Assembly (NCBI GenBank): GCA_005889535.1
Contig: VBHC01000134.1
Location: forward strand, 1-44,467
Direction of reading: 5' to 3'
DNA: 44,467 bases
DNA from: Chloroflexota bacterium
GTDB lineage: Bacteria; Chloroflexota; Dormibacteria; CF-121
Shown here in pieces: positions 35,487 through 44,467 of this stretch. The notes beneath the pieces were generated by a model, which saw only the letters and a list, made by a program, of their open reading frames with translations, made no database searches and had not been told where the DNA came from. Position 1 is the first letter of the stretch. The number at the start of each line of letters is the position of its first letter. The position numbers were made by a program, and so were the translations under genes.

Positions 35487-36635
35487 TCAGCCCGGACTAG
35501 CCAGTCGGGAATGGCCAACGCGTACCAGCAGGGTCGAGGCCGCGATGGTCAGGACCACGGCGGCGAGGATCGCCGCGTAGAGCTCTCGGGGAATGACGTT
35601 GCGGCTCAGGCCGATGGTCGCCAGCACGAAGCTGAATTCACCGATCTGACCCAGGCCAATCGCGACCTGGAGCGGCCGTCCAGAGAGCCGCCCAAACCGG
35701 GCAAAAACATAGGTGGGCAGGACCTTGGTGACGAGCAGAAGGCCGAGCAGGAGAAGCAGCCAGGCCCATCCCTTCAGCAGGCTGGTGGGATCGATCAAGG
35801 CGCCGATGGCGACGAAGAAGAGGACGGCGAAGACGTCGCGGAACGGTAGCAGCCGCTCTCGGGCTTCGGTCGCCTCCCGGCTCTCGGTAATGGCCAGGCC
35901 GGAGACGAAGGCCGCCAGGGCAAGGGGAATGCCGAAGAGCAGCGCACCGATCCCCGCCAGGGCGAGGCCGCTGGCCACCGACACGATGAGAAACAGGTCG
36001 TGCTCCTCGCGCAGCTGACGCAGAAACCGTGGGATCAAGCCGGTGGCGACGACGACGATGACGGCGTAGATCAACGCCAGTTCAATGGCCACCAGGCCCG
36101 ATCGGGCCTCGAGCCCAAGCGCGATCAAGGCGACGATCGCGACAGTCACCCCGACCAGGTCCTGGAGAATGCTCCACCCCAGCAGCACGTGATCGGTCGC
36201 GGGGTCGGTGGTGCGCCGTCGGCTACGCGTGATGTTCACCACAACCACGCTCGACGAGAGCGCGATCGACAGACCCAGCAGGACCGCACCGGCGGCGGGG
36301 AGTCCGGCAACAAAGCCCGCCACCGCCGCCAGGACGCCGGTCAGGACGGTCTGGAGCGGCGCCAGCCAGATGAGGCGCCCGCGCTCTCGTCCGAGTTCCA
36401 GCGGGTCCAGCTCGATGCCGACCTCGAAGAGAAGGAGCACGACGCCGACGTCGGCGAAGAGCAGGAGCTGCTGGCGTTCGGCCACGTACCCGGGTGTGAA
36501 CGGCGACACGAGCAGGCCGATGGCGAGGTATCCAATGACGGCGGGCAGGCCAAGACGTCGGGCCACCCAGCCGGCGATGGCTGCCGCCAGGAGGATAAAG
36601 CCGATCTCAAAGACGGCCGGGGCTGTCGACTCCAC
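35487..36635 (-). CDS. cation:proton antiporter, CPA2/Kef-type
   Basis: VARRLGLPAVIGYLAIGLLVSPF; VVLLLFEVGIELDP; SIALSSSVVVVNI; TYVFARFGRLSGRPLQVAIGLGQIGEFSFVLATIG. Confidence 0.9.
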   Translation of the reverse strand: MESTAPAVFEIGFILLAAAIAGWVARRLGLPAVIGYLAIGLLVSPFTPGYVAERQQLLLFADVGVVLLLFEVGIELDPLELGRERGRLIWLAPLQTVLTGVLAAVAGFVAGLPAAGAVLLGLSIALSSSVVVVNITRSRRRTTDPATDHVLLGWSILQDLVGVTVAIVALIALGLEARSGLVAIELALIYAVIVVVATGLIPRFLRQLREEHDLFLIVSVASGLALAGIGALLFGIPLALAAFVSGLAITESREATEARERLLPFRDVFAVLFFVAIGALIDPTSLLKGWAWLLLLLGLLLVTKVLPTYVFARFGRLSGRPLQVAIGLGQIGEFSFVLATIGLSRNVIPRELYAAILAAVVLTIAASTLLVRVGHSRLASPG

Positions 36636-36683
36636 TCAGCGAATCATCCGCAGGGTTCAGGTGCATCGTAACGTTTCATCCCC

Positions 36684-37058
36684 ATGACCCTCCTTCGCGT
36701 TGCGCTCAGCATCTTCGCCATCCTCAATGTCGTCTTCTGGGCGGTACTCGCCTGGGCCTGGGCCGTCAAGCCGGCCTGGACCGCGCGACTTCCGTTTCGA
36801 CTCGGCACCGACGAGCGCTTCCGGACTGCCGTTCCGGTGTGGGCTCGGCTCGCTGCGGCGATCGCCGCCTTCTGGGCGGTTGCTGCCGTGCTCTACCTGA
36901 CGGTGTATGGGGGCAACCAGCTCGCGTTCATCGCCCTGTTCGTGCTCGCTGCTATTTTCCTGATCCTTGGACTCGGCGCAGCCGCTCGCGTCTACCGCGT
37001 TCTTCAGATGCCGAAGGGCTCACTGATGAGCTCGGTACGGCGGCAGCAGGCCCACTAG
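36684..37058 (+). CDS. small integral membrane protein
   Basis: Three hydrophobic segments; 124 aa; divergent from antiporter. Confidence 0.55.
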   Translation: MTLLRVALSIFAILNVVFWAVLAWAWAVKPAWTARLPFRLGTDERFRTAVPVWARLAAAIAAFWAVAAVLYLTVYGGNQLAFIALFVLAAIFLILGLGAAARVYRVLQMPKGSLMSSVRRQQAH

Positions 37059-37905
37059 CCCGGCGCGTCGCCAGGAACGACCCGAGCAGGATCAAGGCGA
37101 AGCCGACCACGGTGCCCAGCGTGAAGGGCTCCTGCAATAAGGTCACGCCCAGCAGCAGCGCGACGGCAGGGTTGAAGTAAGTGATGACGGTCGCTCGGAC
37201 CGGACCCACTTCGCCGATGAGTGCGAAGAAGAGCAGGAAGGCGAGCGCGGTGCACACGACGGCCAGCACCGACAGCGCCAGCAGTACGCGCGGTGAGGGC
37301 AGCGCCGGCGGGAGCTGTCGCAGCGCCAGCGGCGCATAGGCGAGGGCGGTCAACACCAGCGAGGCGGCGACCACCCCGACTGCGGGGGCGCCGGGCAGCC
37401 GCCGCGAGACGATGATCGGCCCGGCGGCATAACCGACCGCCACCAGCGCGATTTCCCCCACCGCGCCCAGGTCGCGGAACGAGACATCGAACCCGACGAG
37501 CGCGGCGACCCCCACCAGGCCCACCAGCAAGCCGATGACACGGCGGAAATCGAGCCGGTCGTCGCCTCGCGTAAGCCGGGTCAACAGCGCGCCGATCAGC
37601 GGAACGGCAGCGATCAGTAATCCGGTCAGCGAGCTCGAGAGGCGCCGCTCCGCGTCTGAGAGCAGCAACCAGGGCAGGGAGACCTCGACCACGGTGTACG
37701 CGAGGATCCATCGCCAATGGGGAAGGAGCGGTCTCAGGCCGCCACGGGCAGCGGCGATCGGGAGCAGCAACGCCGCTCCGACGGCCGTCCGCAGGAAGAC
37801 CAGTGTCACCGGGGTCAGCTCGCCGACCGCGATCTTGATCAGGAGGTACGGAATGCCCCAGATCACCGCCATCGCCGCAAAAAGCAGCCAGCCGCGTCGC
37901 GTCAC
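36952..37905 (-). CDS. EamA/DMT superfamily transporter
   Basis: AVIWGIPYLLIKIAVGELTPVTLVFLRTAVGAALLLPIA; ALIGEVGPVRATVITYFNPAVALLLGVTLLQEPFTLGTVVGFALILLGSFLATR; GTG start 1 nt after upstream stop. Confidence 0.88.
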   Translation of the reverse strand: MTRRGWLLFAAMAVIWGIPYLLIKIAVGELTPVTLVFLRTAVGAALLLPIAAARGGLRPLLPHWRWILAYTVVEVSLPWLLLSDAERRLSSSLTGLLIAAVPLIGALLTRLTRGDDRLDFRRVIGLLVGLVGVAALVGFDVSFRDLGAVGEIALVAVGYAAGPIIVSRRLPGAPAVGVVAASLVLTALAYAPLALRQLPPALPSPRVLLALSVLAVVCTALAFLLFFALIGEVGPVRATVITYFNPAVALLLGVTLLQEPFTLGTVVGFALILLGSFLATRRASGPAAAVPSSSVSPSASEERGRRERLRRVQGSGK

Positions 37906-37906
37906 G

Positions 37907-39982
37907 TCAGGCGCTCGGGGCGATGTCCAGGTCGACCTCCTCCGGGACGACATCCTCACCGGTGTAAGCGGCCGCCTGCAATCGAAAGAGCCGCGCGTAG
38001 CGGCCGCCCAATCGCATCAATTGCTCGTGGGTGCCCTGCTCGACCAGCCGGCCTTGCTCGAGGAACAGGATTCGGTCCGCGCGCCGAACTGTTGAAAAAC
38101 GGTGCGAGATATAGACCGCCGTCCGGCCCCGGGTCAGCGAGCGAAGCCGTTCGAAGAGGTCATACTCGGCCTGCGCATCGAGCGCCGAGGTGGGCTCGTC
38201 GAGCAGCAGGATGCGAGCGTCGCGCATGAAGGCTCGCGCCAGCGCGACTTTCTGCCACTCCCCGCCGGACAGGTTCACGCCGGCGTCAAACCACTTCCCC
38301 AGTGCGGTGTCGTAACCGTGCGGCAGCCCGCCGATCAACCCGTCAGAGCCGGCCTGGCGGCTCGCCTTGATGATCGCCTCGCGGTCGGCAAGCGAGGAGA
38401 GGCTGCCCAGGCCGATGTTTTCCGCCGCGGTCGCCTGGTAGGTGACGTAGTCCTGGAACATCCCCCCGATTTGATTGCGCAGGGCCACCGGATCGTAGTC
38501 GCGGAGGTCGACACCGTCGATCAAGAGCCGACCATCGATGGGGTCGTACAACCGGCAGATCAGCTTGAAGAGCGTCGTCTTTCCGGCGCCGTTCCGGCCC
38601 ACGATGGCGATGGTCTCCCCCGGTGAAACGGTAAAGCTCAGGTCGGTCAGCGCGTTCTCCTTGGCGTCGGGATAAGCGAAGCTCACGTGGTCGAAGCGAA
38701 TCTCTCCGCGCAGGGCGCTGCTGATGGGAACCGGTTTGGCCGGCGAGGGCAAGCCGGTTTTGGTTTCCATCAGCTCGAAGAGGTTGCTCAGGTAGAGGTT
38801 GTGCTCGTACATCCCGGAGAAGCCGCCGAGAATCCCCTGGATCGAGTTCTGAACCGACTGGGCGGCCGTCGTGTACAGCGTGAGGTCGCCGAGCGTCAGC
38901 CTCCCGGCGATCGCCTGGACCGCCACATATAGATAGGTCACGGAGGTCGCGATCGTGCTGAGGTTGCCCCAGAGGAAACCGATCAGGTATCGGCGGACCA
39001 CCTGCCGACGCTGGCTGCCGTAGTAGGCGTTGCCGATCAGCCGGTAGCGGTCGATGAAGTACTGACCCAGCCCGAAGAGCTTGACCTCTTTCGCGTAGCT
39101 ATCGGTCGTCAGCAAGGTGACCAGGTAATTCATGCGGCGCAGCAGCCGCGAACCCCAGCGGGCGATGTTGTAGCCACGCCAGCCATAGCGGGTGTCCGCG
39201 ATGAACGCGGGGACGGGCGAGAGGAGGGCCAGCACGGCGAGCAGGGGGCTGACCGCGACGAGCAGCGCGATCATCGTGATGAACGTCAGCGTGGTCTGAA
39301 CCAGGCCGAAGGCTGTCGAGATCATCTGGACCGGGCGGTTGATCGAGTCGGTTTGGGCCCGCCGCAACAGGTCGTAGGAAGCGGGGTCTTCGTAGAATGC
39401 CAGGTCGAGTGAGGCGGCTTTCTCCATCACCATCAGCTGGATCCGCATCGAGACCGCGTTTTGCAAGACCTGCTGGGTGATGTTCCTGACGGTGCTGAGA
39501 AAGGCGATCAGGGCAAAGATCATCAGCTGCACGATCGCCAGGAAGACGATGGCGTTGAACGAGTTGAATACCAGGTGCCATGGACCAAGGTCGATCGGGT
39601 TGCGATCGGCAATGTGCTTCTGGTTGATGATGATTCCCTGGACGACGGCGTTGACCAGTAGCTTGGAGGTATAGGCGGACATGGCGGGCACCACCCCCGC
39701 AACGACCGTGGCGGCGAACAGCCCGGCGGTGATCCGAGGGCTGGCATCCCACACCAGCCGGATGACTTCGGGGAGTGCGGCCGTCGTCCCGCGTACCGAC
39801 TCCTTGAGGTTGCGCCACCGGCTGCGAAGATCCTTCGCCCCCTGCGGCTGGACCGGTTCCTCGATGACCGGATCGCCCGTCAGGCCGCTGTTGGCCGGTC
39901 CCGTTTCCGGATTCCGCGAGCGCTGCCGTCCCCACATCCAGAAGGGAGGGCCGCCGCCATGGCCCGGCCCCATCATTCCCAC
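37907..39982 (-). CDS. ABC exporter, fused permease/ATP-binding protein
   Basis: IAIVGRNGAGKTTLFKLICRLYDP; NLSGGEWQKVALARAFMRDARILLLDEPTSALDAQAEYDLFERL; multiple TM segments N-terminal. Confidence 0.93.
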   Translation of the reverse strand: MGMMGPGHGGGPPFWMWGRQRSRNPETGPANSGLTGDPVIEEPVQPQGAKDLRSRWRNLKESVRGTTAALPEVIRLVWDASPRITAGLFAATVVAGVVPAMSAYTSKLLVNAVVQGIIINQKHIADRNPIDLGPWHLVFNSFNAIVFLAIVQLMIFALIAFLSTVRNITQQVLQNAVSMRIQLMVMEKAASLDLAFYEDPASYDLLRRAQTDSINRPVQMISTAFGLVQTTLTFITMIALLVAVSPLLAVLALLSPVPAFIADTRYGWRGYNIARWGSRLLRRMNYLVTLLTTDSYAKEVKLFGLGQYFIDRYRLIGNAYYGSQRRQVVRRYLIGFLWGNLSTIATSVTYLYVAVQAIAGRLTLGDLTLYTTAAQSVQNSIQGILGGFSGMYEHNLYLSNLFELMETKTGLPSPAKPVPISSALRGEIRFDHVSFAYPDAKENALTDLSFTVSPGETIAIVGRNGAGKTTLFKLICRLYDPIDGRLLIDGVDLRDYDPVALRNQIGGMFQDYVTYQATAAENIGLGSLSSLADREAIIKASRQAGSDGLIGGLPHGYDTALGKWFDAGVNLSGGEWQKVALARAFMRDARILLLDEPTSALDAQAEYDLFERLRSLTRGRTAVYISHRFSTVRRADRILFLEQGRLVEQGTHEQLMRLGGRYARLFRLQAAAYTGEDVVPEEVDLDIAPSA

Positions 39983-40017
39983 GGCGCTACCCTACCGCAG
40001 AACTCGCGCTGGATCGG

Positions 40018-41088
40018 CTACGAAAGTCGGGTTTGCCTCTCTGGAATGCCGGCCGCAGCCAGCCTGGCGTCCGCTTCCCGTGCGAGGTCCCTGACAATGT
40101 CGCCGGCGGGCTTGATGTCATTGACCACGGTGCAGGATTCGCCTGCCCAGAGTGGCGCGTACTCGATGTCGCCGTCGAAATCCGGGGGCGCCACGCCGAT
40201 CGCGTAACGGGGCCATTCGACGACCTCGCCCGAATCCATCCGCTTCTTGCCGATCGATGTGCCTTCACCCGGACGCTGGCCGGCCGGAGGGCGCCCGGCC
40301 GCCTCCCACTCGGCGAACGTTTTGTTGCGCAACGTTCGGTGCGGCGCGTTGGGCCACCAGACGTCGTAGAGCTCGTTGAGGACGGTATCGCTCGCGGTGC
40401 CCTCGACGATGCGCTGCTTGTACGCGGGATGCGCGGAAAACTCATCGCTTGCGACGAAACGCGTTCCCAGGGAGACGCCCTGCGCTCCCAGGCGGATCGC
40501 TCGCGCGACCCCCGCGCCGTCCCCGATGCCGCCCGAGGCGAGCACCGGCACCGGCTTGATCGACTCGACCACCGCCGGCAGCAGCGTCCAGATCGATGTC
40601 GTGCCCTTGACGTGTCCGCCAGCCTCGACCCCCTGCGCGATCACGGCGTCGACCCCGGCCGCGGCCGCGGCCTTCGCCTCGTCGAGCGAACCGACCTGGA
40701 TGATGATGCGAACACCATGTCGGTGTGCTTCCTCCACGTACGGCGCCGGATCGCCCCAGAAGAGTACGACGGCTGCCACCCGCTCGGTAATCGCGGCATT
40801 CACCTGCTGGCGGGTGACCGCCCTGTCCTCGTCAGAAGCATCGCGCTCGTCGATGATGAAGTTGACCCCGAAAGGCCGGGTGGTGCGCTCCCGGATTCGG
40901 CCGATCAGCGCCGGCATGGCGTCGGCAAGGAACGACGATGCGCCGACGACGCCGAAGCCGCCGGCATTGGAGACCGCCGCAGCGAGATCGGGGCCCGCTC
41001 CTGTCCCCATGCCAGCCGAAAAGATCGGGTAGTCGATTCCCAGGTCGTGGCAGAGGGGAGTGCGAAGCCCTGTGGCCATGTCAGGCAT
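40018..41088 (-). CDS. nitronate monooxygenase family protein
   Basis: YPIFSAGMGTGAGPDLAAAVSNAGGFGVVGAS; DAVIAQGVEAGGHVKG; VLASGGIGDGAGVARAIRLGAQGVSLGTRFVASDE. Confidence 0.9.
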   Translation of the reverse strand: MPDMATGLRTPLCHDLGIDYPIFSAGMGTGAGPDLAAAVSNAGGFGVVGASSFLADAMPALIGRIRERTTRPFGVNFIIDERDASDEDRAVTRQQVNAAITERVAAVVLFWGDPAPYVEEAHRHGVRIIIQVGSLDEAKAAAAAGVDAVIAQGVEAGGHVKGTTSIWTLLPAVVESIKPVPVLASGGIGDGAGVARAIRLGAQGVSLGTRFVASDEFSAHPAYKQRIVEGTASDTVLNELYDVWWPNAPHRTLRNKTFAEWEAAGRPPAGQRPGEGTSIGKKRMDSGEVVEWPRYAIGVAPPDFDGDIEYAPLWAGESCTVVNDIKPAGDIVRDLAREADARLAAAGIPERQTRLS

Positions 41089-41491
41089 TGTCGCTTACGG
41101 CAATGGCCTCAACTTCCAGCAGGTAGCCTGGCTCGGCCAGCGCCTGGACCCCTACCAGGGTCGACGCCGGCAACTCGGCGGCGCCGAAGATCGTGGCGCG
41201 CGCCGCGGCGAGCACGGAACGCAGCTCCGGCCTGTAGCCGACGACATAGGTGGTCAATTTCGCGACGTCGGCCGGGTTTGCGGCGGCGCCCTCGAGCGCG
41301 GCCCGCAGGTTGGCGTATACCTGTCGCGCCTGGCCGCCGAAATCGCCCGGCGCCACCAGTTTGCCCGCGGCATCCATGGAAACCTGGCCGGACACAAAGA
41401 CGATTCGCCGGCCGGATGCGACCACCACCTGGGTGTAGGCAGCCGGTTTGAAAAGACTGTCGGGTGTCAACCTCTGCAGTGCCACAGCCAT
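41081..41491 (-). CDS. RidA/YjgF family protein
   Basis: YTQVVVASGRRIVFVSGQVSMDAAGKLVAPGDFGGQARQVYANLRAALEGAAANPADVAKLTTYVV; overlaps next gene 8 bp. Confidence 0.9.
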   Translation of the reverse strand: MAVALQRLTPDSLFKPAAYTQVVVASGRRIVFVSGQVSMDAAGKLVAPGDFGGQARQVYANLRAALEGAAANPADVAKLTTYVVGYRPELRSVLAAARATIFGAAELPASTLVGVQALAEPGYLLEVEAIAVSDNA

Positions 41492-41613
41492 TGCCTCCTT
41501 GATCGAGCCTTGCCTCTGTCAATCTTAGATTTTGCTTACCAATCACTCAGATCCGGCTCATCTCGATAGCCTTCAATCGAGGGACGTCATTGTCACCGCC
41601 CAGGGAGGACGCC

Positions 41614-42663
41614 ATGATCAACCGACCGCAGCTGGCTCAACCGGAAAGCGCGAGCCCCACCGAGACGGCGCGCGAGCTGGCCGCCCGCGTTCCGGCCCCG
41701 ATCGAACAGATCCTCTTCGAGGTCAAACGCCTGATCGTTGGTCAGGACCGTCTGCTGGAGCGGTTGCTGATCGCCCTGCTGGCCGAGGGCCACGTCCTGC
41801 TGGAAGGTGTGCCCGGCCTGGCGAAAACCGTCACGGTCAAAGCCTTCGCCCAGGTCATCGGCGGCGCCGCCGGCCGAATCCAGTTCACCCCGGACCTGGT
41901 GCCGGCCGACCTGATCGGCACCCGGATCTACAACCCGGGTCGCGGCGATTTCACCACCGAACTGGGCCCGGTCTTCTGCAACCTGCTCCTCGCCGACGAG
42001 ATCAACCGGGCGCCGGCAAAGGTTCAGTCGGCCCTGCTCGAGGCGATGCAGGAACGCCAGGTCACGATCGGCAAGGAGACCCATCGTGTCCCCGACCCAT
42101 TCGTCGTGCTGGCCACCGAGAACCCGATCGAGACCGATGGCACCTATCCATTGCCTGAAGCCCAGCTCGACCGGTTCATGCTGAAGGTGCTCGTCGACTA
42201 CCCGTCGTTCCAGGAAGAGGTCGTGGTGGTCGAACGCATCACCGGACCTGAGATCGAGTTGCGGCAGGTGGTCACCCTCGACCAGCTCAGGGAGATGCAG
42301 AAAGCGGTGACGGAGGTCTACGTCGACCCTTCGGTGCGCACCTATGCGGCCACCCTCGCCTACGCCAGCCGGCCGGGCAAGGTGAAGGGGCTGGAAGATC
42401 TTGCCCCCGCGATCGCCTACGGTGCCAGCCCCCGCGCGTCGATCAACCTCGTGGCCGCCGGCCGGGCGCTGGCCTTCATGCGCGGCCGGTCCTACGTCCT
42501 GCCGCATGACCTCAGCGAAGTCGCCCCTGAAGTCATTCGCCACCGCCTGGTTCTCACCTATGAAGGAATCGCGGCCGGCGTCACTGCCGAGACCGTGGTT
42601 CGCCGCGTCCTCGACCGCTTCCCGCCGCCGCGCATCGATCTTGGGGACCGGGTTGCCTCCTGA
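41614..42663 (+). CDS. MoxR family AAA+ ATPase
   Basis: GHVLLEGVPGLAKTVTVKAFAQVI; NLLLADEINRAPAKVQSALLEAMQERQVTI; VLATENPIETDGTYPLPEAQLDRFMLK. Confidence 0.95.
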   Translation: MINRPQLAQPESASPTETARELAARVPAPIEQILFEVKRLIVGQDRLLERLLIALLAEGHVLLEGVPGLAKTVTVKAFAQVIGGAAGRIQFTPDLVPADLIGTRIYNPGRGDFTTELGPVFCNLLLADEINRAPAKVQSALLEAMQERQVTIGKETHRVPDPFVVLATENPIETDGTYPLPEAQLDRFMLKVLVDYPSFQEEVVVVERITGPEIELRQVVTLDQLREMQKAVTEVYVDPSVRTYAATLAYASRPGKVKGLEDLAPAIAYGASPRASINLVAAGRALAFMRGRSYVLPHDLSEVAPEVIRHRLVLTYEGIAAGVTAETVVRRVLDRFPPPRIDLGDRVAS

Positions 42664-43582
42664 CGTCATTACCGGCGGGGTGCGGATCGACGACCTGATG
42701 CGCCGCTCGCGCTGGCCGGTACTGCGTCGCCTCGGGTTTCACCCCGGGGGTGACGAGCGTTCGTCATTTCGGGGCGCGGGCCTCGAATACACGGACGTCC
42801 GTGAGTACCAGGCGGGCGACGACCCGCGGACCATCGAGTGGAACATCACCGCGCGGTCGGACCGGCCGTATGTCCGTGAGTCCCTTCCGGACCGCGGCCT
42901 CGACGCCTGGTTGCTGATCGACGTCACCCGGTCGCTGGATTGGGGTACGGCGCGCTGCCTGAAGCGCCAGCTGGCGCTCGAGTTCACGGCGGTCGTCGGG
43001 CAGCTGCTGATCGGACGCGGCAACCGAGTCGGCGCGTTGCTCTTCGACCAGCGCGTTCGTGCCATCATCCCGCCGTCGTCTGGTCGAACCGCCCTGCTCC
43101 AGCTGGTGGCGCGGATCAATCAGGCCGCGGCAAGCTCCGCAGACGGGCCCACCGACCTCGGCCGGGCGCTGACCGAAGCCGGCCGCCTGATCCGCCGTCC
43201 TTCACTCTTCATCGTGCTGAGCGATTTCATGACCCCCGACGGCTGGCAGCAACCGATGAGCTCGCTGGCACTCCGCCACGAAGTCATCGCGGCCTGGATC
43301 CGAGACCCACGCGAAGGTGAGATCCCGGATATCGGCATCGTCACCTTCGAGGATCCCGAGAACGGGCAGCAGATCCTGGTTGACACCAGGAGCGCGCACC
43401 TGCGGGCGCGTTTCCAGGAGGCGGCTGGAGCGCAACATGATGCGATCCGGAAGGATCTCTTGCGGGCCCGGGCGGCCGTCGCCGAGCTGAGCACAGCCGC
43501 TGAGGTCGTGCCGCAGCTCATCCGCTTCATCAAGCAACGGGAGGCGCAGCGCGGCCGGCGGCTGGCGCCTGCGACGCCATGA
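42653..43582 (+). CDS. DUF58 domain-containing protein
   Basis: GLEYTDVREYQAGDDPRTIEWNITARSDRPYVRES...DAWLLIDVTRSLDWG; TTG start, overlaps moxR. Confidence 0.9.
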   Translation: MPPDVITGGVRIDDLMRRSRWPVLRRLGFHPGGDERSSFRGAGLEYTDVREYQAGDDPRTIEWNITARSDRPYVRESLPDRGLDAWLLIDVTRSLDWGTARCLKRQLALEFTAVVGQLLIGRGNRVGALLFDQRVRAIIPPSSGRTALLQLVARINQAAASSADGPTDLGRALTEAGRLIRRPSLFIVLSDFMTPDGWQQPMSSLALRHEVIAAWIRDPREGEIPDIGIVTFEDPENGQQILVDTRSAHLRARFQEAAGAQHDAIRKDLLRARAAVAELSTAAEVVPQLIRFIKQREAQRGRRLAPATP

Positions 43583-44467
43583 GCTTCCAGTCTCCCTGGC
43601 TCCTGCTCGGCCTGCTCGCCCTTCCGCTGCTGATCGGGCTCTACGTCGCAAGCCAGCAACGGCGCCGCGCCTACGCGGTGCGCTTCACCAACCTGGCACT
43701 GCTGAACCAGGTGATGGGCAAGGGGCCTGGCTTCCGCCGGCACCTGCCGGCGATCCTTTTCGTTGCGGGTCTCGCGGGGTTGCTCCTTTCGATGGCGCGC
43801 CCGCAAGCGAGCATCCGGATCCCGAAGGGCCAGACCAGCGTGATGCTGGCGGTTGATGTCTCCGGGTCGATGGCCGCGACCGACGTGCAGCCGACCAGGA
43901 TCGCGGCGGCCATCGCTGCCGGTCGGACCCTGATCGACAAGCTGCCGGCCAACGCGCAGGTCGGCCTGGTGATCTTCAACTCGCAGGCGCAGGTCATTCA
44001 GCCGCTTACCCAGGACAAGGGTTCGGTCAAAGATGCGCTGGGAACCCTGGCGCCCGGTGGTGGGACCGCCATCGGTGACGCCATCCAGGTCGCGGTGGCG
44101 CAGCTCGCCAACATCACGGATCCGAACGGCCCGAAATCTCAGAATTCAGCCATGGTCGTGTTGCTGACCGACGGCACGTCGAACACCGGCATCGATCCGA
44201 TGACCGCGGCGGCCAACGCCACACAAGCCAAGATCCCGGTCCAGACGGTCGGCGTCGGGCAACGCAACCAGACCACGCTGCTGGGCGGACGGGTCGTCGA
44301 CGGGGTCGATGAGCAAGCCCTGCAGCAGATCAGTAGCGCCACCGCCGGCCACTACTACTACGCGGCCGATGAGGCTCAACTCAGCAAGATCTATAGCGAG
44401 CTGGGTTCACGGATTGGGTGGGTCACGACCAAGCTGGACCTCACGGTACCGTTGCTGGCCTTCGGCA
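43579..44467 (+). CDS. VWA domain-containing (BatA-like) membrane protein, 3'-truncated by window end
   Basis: ATG 43579 (ATGA overlap), open to window end so absent from ORF track; PWLLLGLLALPLLIGLYV, VMLAVDVSGSMAATDVQPTRI, VVLLTDGTSNTG, ISSATAGHYYYAADEAQLSKIYSELG. Confidence 0.9.
   Translation, partial: MSFQSPWLLLGLLALPLLIGLYVASQQRRRAYAVRFTNLALLNQVMGKGPGFRRHLPAILFVAGLAGLLLSMARPQASIRIPKGQTSVMLAVDVSGSMAATDVQPTRIAAAIAAGRTLIDKLPANAQVGLVIFNSQAQVIQPLTQDKGSVKDALGTLAPGGGTAIGDAIQVAVAQLANITDPNGPKSQNSAMVVLLTDGTSNTGIDPMTAAANATQAKIPVQTVGVGQRNQTTLLGGRVVDGVDEQALQQISSATAGHYYYAADEAQLSKIYSELGSRIGWVTTKLDLTVPLLAFG

Noticed and set aside
1-44467. CRISPR array, transposons, rRNA
   Set aside because: No regularly spaced direct repeats, transposase motifs or rRNA-like segments noticed on either strand.

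Overview
44.5-kb high-GC, gene-dense bacterial chromosomal window; gene content would fit Chloroflexota, Dormibacterota or Actinomycetota-like lineages (inference only). Main blocks: (1) 0.5-7.4 kb: membrane-anchored GH2 glycosidase, class-A-beta-lactamase-fold serine hydrolase, TetR with DDN-type (F420) oxidoreductase and PPOX proteins, and a divergent pair of hypotheticals. (2) 7.4-13 kb: SRPBCC protein, NCS1 permease, DGPF/YCII protein with ECF42-type sigma factor, GH15 glucoamylase-like enzyme, tRNA-Ser(GGA). (3) 15.4-20.75 kb: four proteins that share an N-terminal LQRxAGNxAV-type motif but carry different C-terminal hydrolase domains (two M15-like peptidases, an alpha/beta hydrolase and a Cys/His NlpC/P60-like domain). 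This is the most unusual part of the window and looks like a toxin/effector or secreted-lysin cassette, possibly of the eCIS type. (4) 21.9-35 kb: 4-hydroxybenzoate/protocatechuate catabolon (ALDH, pobA, marR, LIV-type ABC transporter, pcaHG, pcaB, pcaC, acyl-CoA ligase, pcaD) with a recurring hairpin repeat at gene junctions. (5) 35-44.5 kb: OsmC, CPA2 antiporter, EamA transporter, ABC exporter, nitronate monooxygenase, RidA, and a MoxR-DUF58-VWA operon cut by the window end. No CRISPR array, rRNA, transposase or phage structural gene was recognised. All calls come from reading motifs by eye; no database search was run.
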